Shown here one piece after another: positions 63,021 through 64,000 of a stretch of DNA of 64,000 nucleotides. The stretch covers positions 1 to 64,000 of the forward strand of contig CAWIDH010000031.1 of the NCBI GenBank assembly GCA_963834855.1, in the 5' to 3' direction. Under the pieces are notes generated by a model. That model saw only the letters and a program-made list of their open reading frames with translations, had not been told where the DNA came from and searched no databases. Position numbers and translations under genes: made by a program. Every line of letters begins with the position of its first letter. Position 1 is the stretch's first letter. The DNA comes from DATJKD01 sp963834855 (GTDB lineage Bacteria > Pseudomonadota > Gammaproteobacteria > Steroidobacterales > Steroidobacteraceae).

Positions 63021-64000
63021 TCAGACCCGCATCATCACCGATTTTGCTTCGGTGTAGATCATGAGCCCTTCCCTCCCATGCTCTCGTCCCCAGCCGGACT
63101 GCTTCATGCCGCCGATCGGCATGCTGAGCTCCGGTATCCCGTGGCTGTTGACCCAGACGATACCGGCCTTGATCGCCGCCGCTGTGCGATGCGCGAGCGA
63201 CAGGTCCCGCGTCCATACGCTCGCGGCGAGGCCATAGATCGAGTCATTCGCGTGGCGAACTGCCTGGTCGACATCGTCGAACGGCATCACCGTGACGACC
63301 GGACCGAAGATCTCTTCCTGCAGGACGGGCACACCGCCGTGCTCGCAGGCCATTACCGTCGCCGGATAGAAGAACCCCGCCCCGGCCGGTGTTTCGCCGC
63401 CCGACAGGACACGCGCGCCGTCGGCGCGCCCGCGCTCGACGATGTCGTGGATGCCTTGCCGATGCGCCGCAGAGATGAGAGGGCCCAGCTGCGAATCGGC
63501 GTCGAGCCCGGGCCCAACCTTGAGCGTCGACGCCACCCGGGCCAGGCCGGCGCAGACCGCCTCGTGGACGCGGCGCTGTGCATAGACACGCGAACCCGCG
63601 ACGCACACCTGGCCAGCGTTGGCGAAGATCGCCGCGGCTGCCGCGGGTATCGCCTCGTCGAGGTCCGCGTCCGCGAAGATGATCGTGGGCGACTTGCCAC
63701 CCAGCTCGAGCGACAGGCGCTTCAGGTTGCCCTGTGCGGCGGCGAGCAACTGTTTGCCGACGGCTGTCGAACCGGTGAACGCGATCTTGTCCACGTCGGG
63801 GTGCTCCGCAAGCAGTCGTCCGAGCGTCCGCCCGCTGCCAGTCACGATGTTGACGGTTCCCGGCGGGATGCCGGCTTCGAGCAGCTTTTCGCCCAGCAGC
63901 AGCACCGACAGCGTCGATAATTCCGCGGGTTTCAGCACGACCGAGCAACCTGCGGCGAGCGCGGGCGCCAGCTTCCATGCCGCGGCCACCAGCGCGCCGT
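63021..64000 (-). CDS. Aldehyde dehydrogenase, N-terminus beyond the window
   Basis: The last 326 residues or so of an NAD(P)-dependent aldehyde dehydrogenase; the frame runs off the right edge. LKPAELSTLSVLLL, the Glu in LELGGKSPTIIF, the catalytic Cys in NAGQVCVAGSRVY and EEIFGPVVTVMPF are present. It lies on the minus strand, convergent with the aldolase gene (16 bases apart). It differs in sequence from the deo-operon enzyme. Confidence 0.93.
   Translation of the reverse strand, partial: GALVAAAWKLAPALAAGCSVVLKPAELSTLSVLLLGEKLLEAGIPPGTVNIVTGSGRTLGRLLAEHPDVDKIAFTGSTAVGKQLLAAAQGNLKRLSLELGGKSPTIIFADADLDEAIPAAAAAIFANAGQVCVAGSRVYAQRRVHEAVCAGLARVASTLKVGPGLDADSQLGPLISAAHRQGIHDIVERGRADGARVLSGGETPAGAGFFYPATVMACEHGGVPVLQEEIFGPVVTVMPFDDVDQAVRHANDSIYGLAASVWTRDLSLAHRTAAAIKAGIVWVNSHGIPELSMPIGGMKQSGWGREHGREGLMIYTEAKSVMMRV

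Overview
The window is a GC-rich (about two-thirds G+C by eye) chromosomal segment of a gammaproteobacterium. The order birA-coaX-SPOR gene, tRNA-Tyr/Gly/Thr, tuf, tRNA-Trp, secE-nusG, rplKAJL, rpoBC, rpsLG, fusA, tuf, rpsJ, rplC onward is the arrangement known from Pseudomonas and relatives. A TonB-dependent receptor and strong Shine-Dalgarno sites also fit a Gram-negative bacterium. I cannot name the genus.

Layout. 1-7449 (minus): spc and S10 ribosomal genes, from a partial rplR up to rplC. 7450-9236: a new rplC promoter and leader, then a MATE transporter on the plus strand that splits rpsJ from rplC. 9277-13908 (minus): rpsJ, tuf, fusA, rpsG, rpsL with a textbook promoter. 14108-16803: a secreted amidohydrolase gene between two inverted copies of a roughly 330-350 bp repeat, lying between rpoC and rpsL. 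16872-30566 (minus): rpoC, rpoB, rplL, rplJ, rplA, rplK, nusG, secE, tRNA-Trp, a second tuf, tRNA-Thr, tRNA-Gly, tRNA-Tyr. 30740-38884: an accessory stretch (aldo/keto reductase, Fpg/Nei glycosylase, TPR membrane protein, murI, PilZ, bacterioferritin-like protein, bactofilin, zinc-ribbon proteins, VOC protein), bounded by tRNA-Tyr on one side and tRNA-Thr(TGT) on the other. 38955-42730 (minus): tRNA-Thr, SPOR protein, cytochrome c, coaX, birA, plsY. 42815-56730: a CtlX-like hydrolase followed by nucleoside salvage genes: CNT transporter, deoB, a deaminase-like amidohydrolase with a TonB receptor, deoD, deoC, two aldehyde dehydrogenase proteins, a P450 and a purine phosphoribosyltransferase. 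56872-64000: a catabolic stretch (KDG-type kinase, DUF819 membrane protein, FAD oxidoreductase, nitrilase-family hydrolase, small membrane protein, KDPG-type aldolase, aldehyde dehydrogenase running off the end).

How they work together. The left half is translation and transcription machinery. In the right half the CNT transporter brings in nucleosides, DeoD splits purine deoxynucleosides, DeoB turns deoxyribose-1-P into deoxyribose-5-P, DeoC cleaves it to acetaldehyde and glyceraldehyde-3-P, and an aldehyde dehydrogenase can oxidise the acetaldehyde. The phosphoribosyltransferase can recapture the base.

Two repeat families stand out. One is a short palindrome with core GGCTCNGAGCC in at least nine intergenic copies at five loci, plus a diverged tenth copy. 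The other is the large inverted-repeat element around the amidohydrolase. Many genes, including essential ones (rplV, rplW, rplD, rplC, fusA, one tuf, murI, deoB), carry one-base frame breaks. Most are repaired by removing one base, which points to insertion-type sequence error more than to real gene decay. Coordinates of such genes span the whole repaired reading frame.
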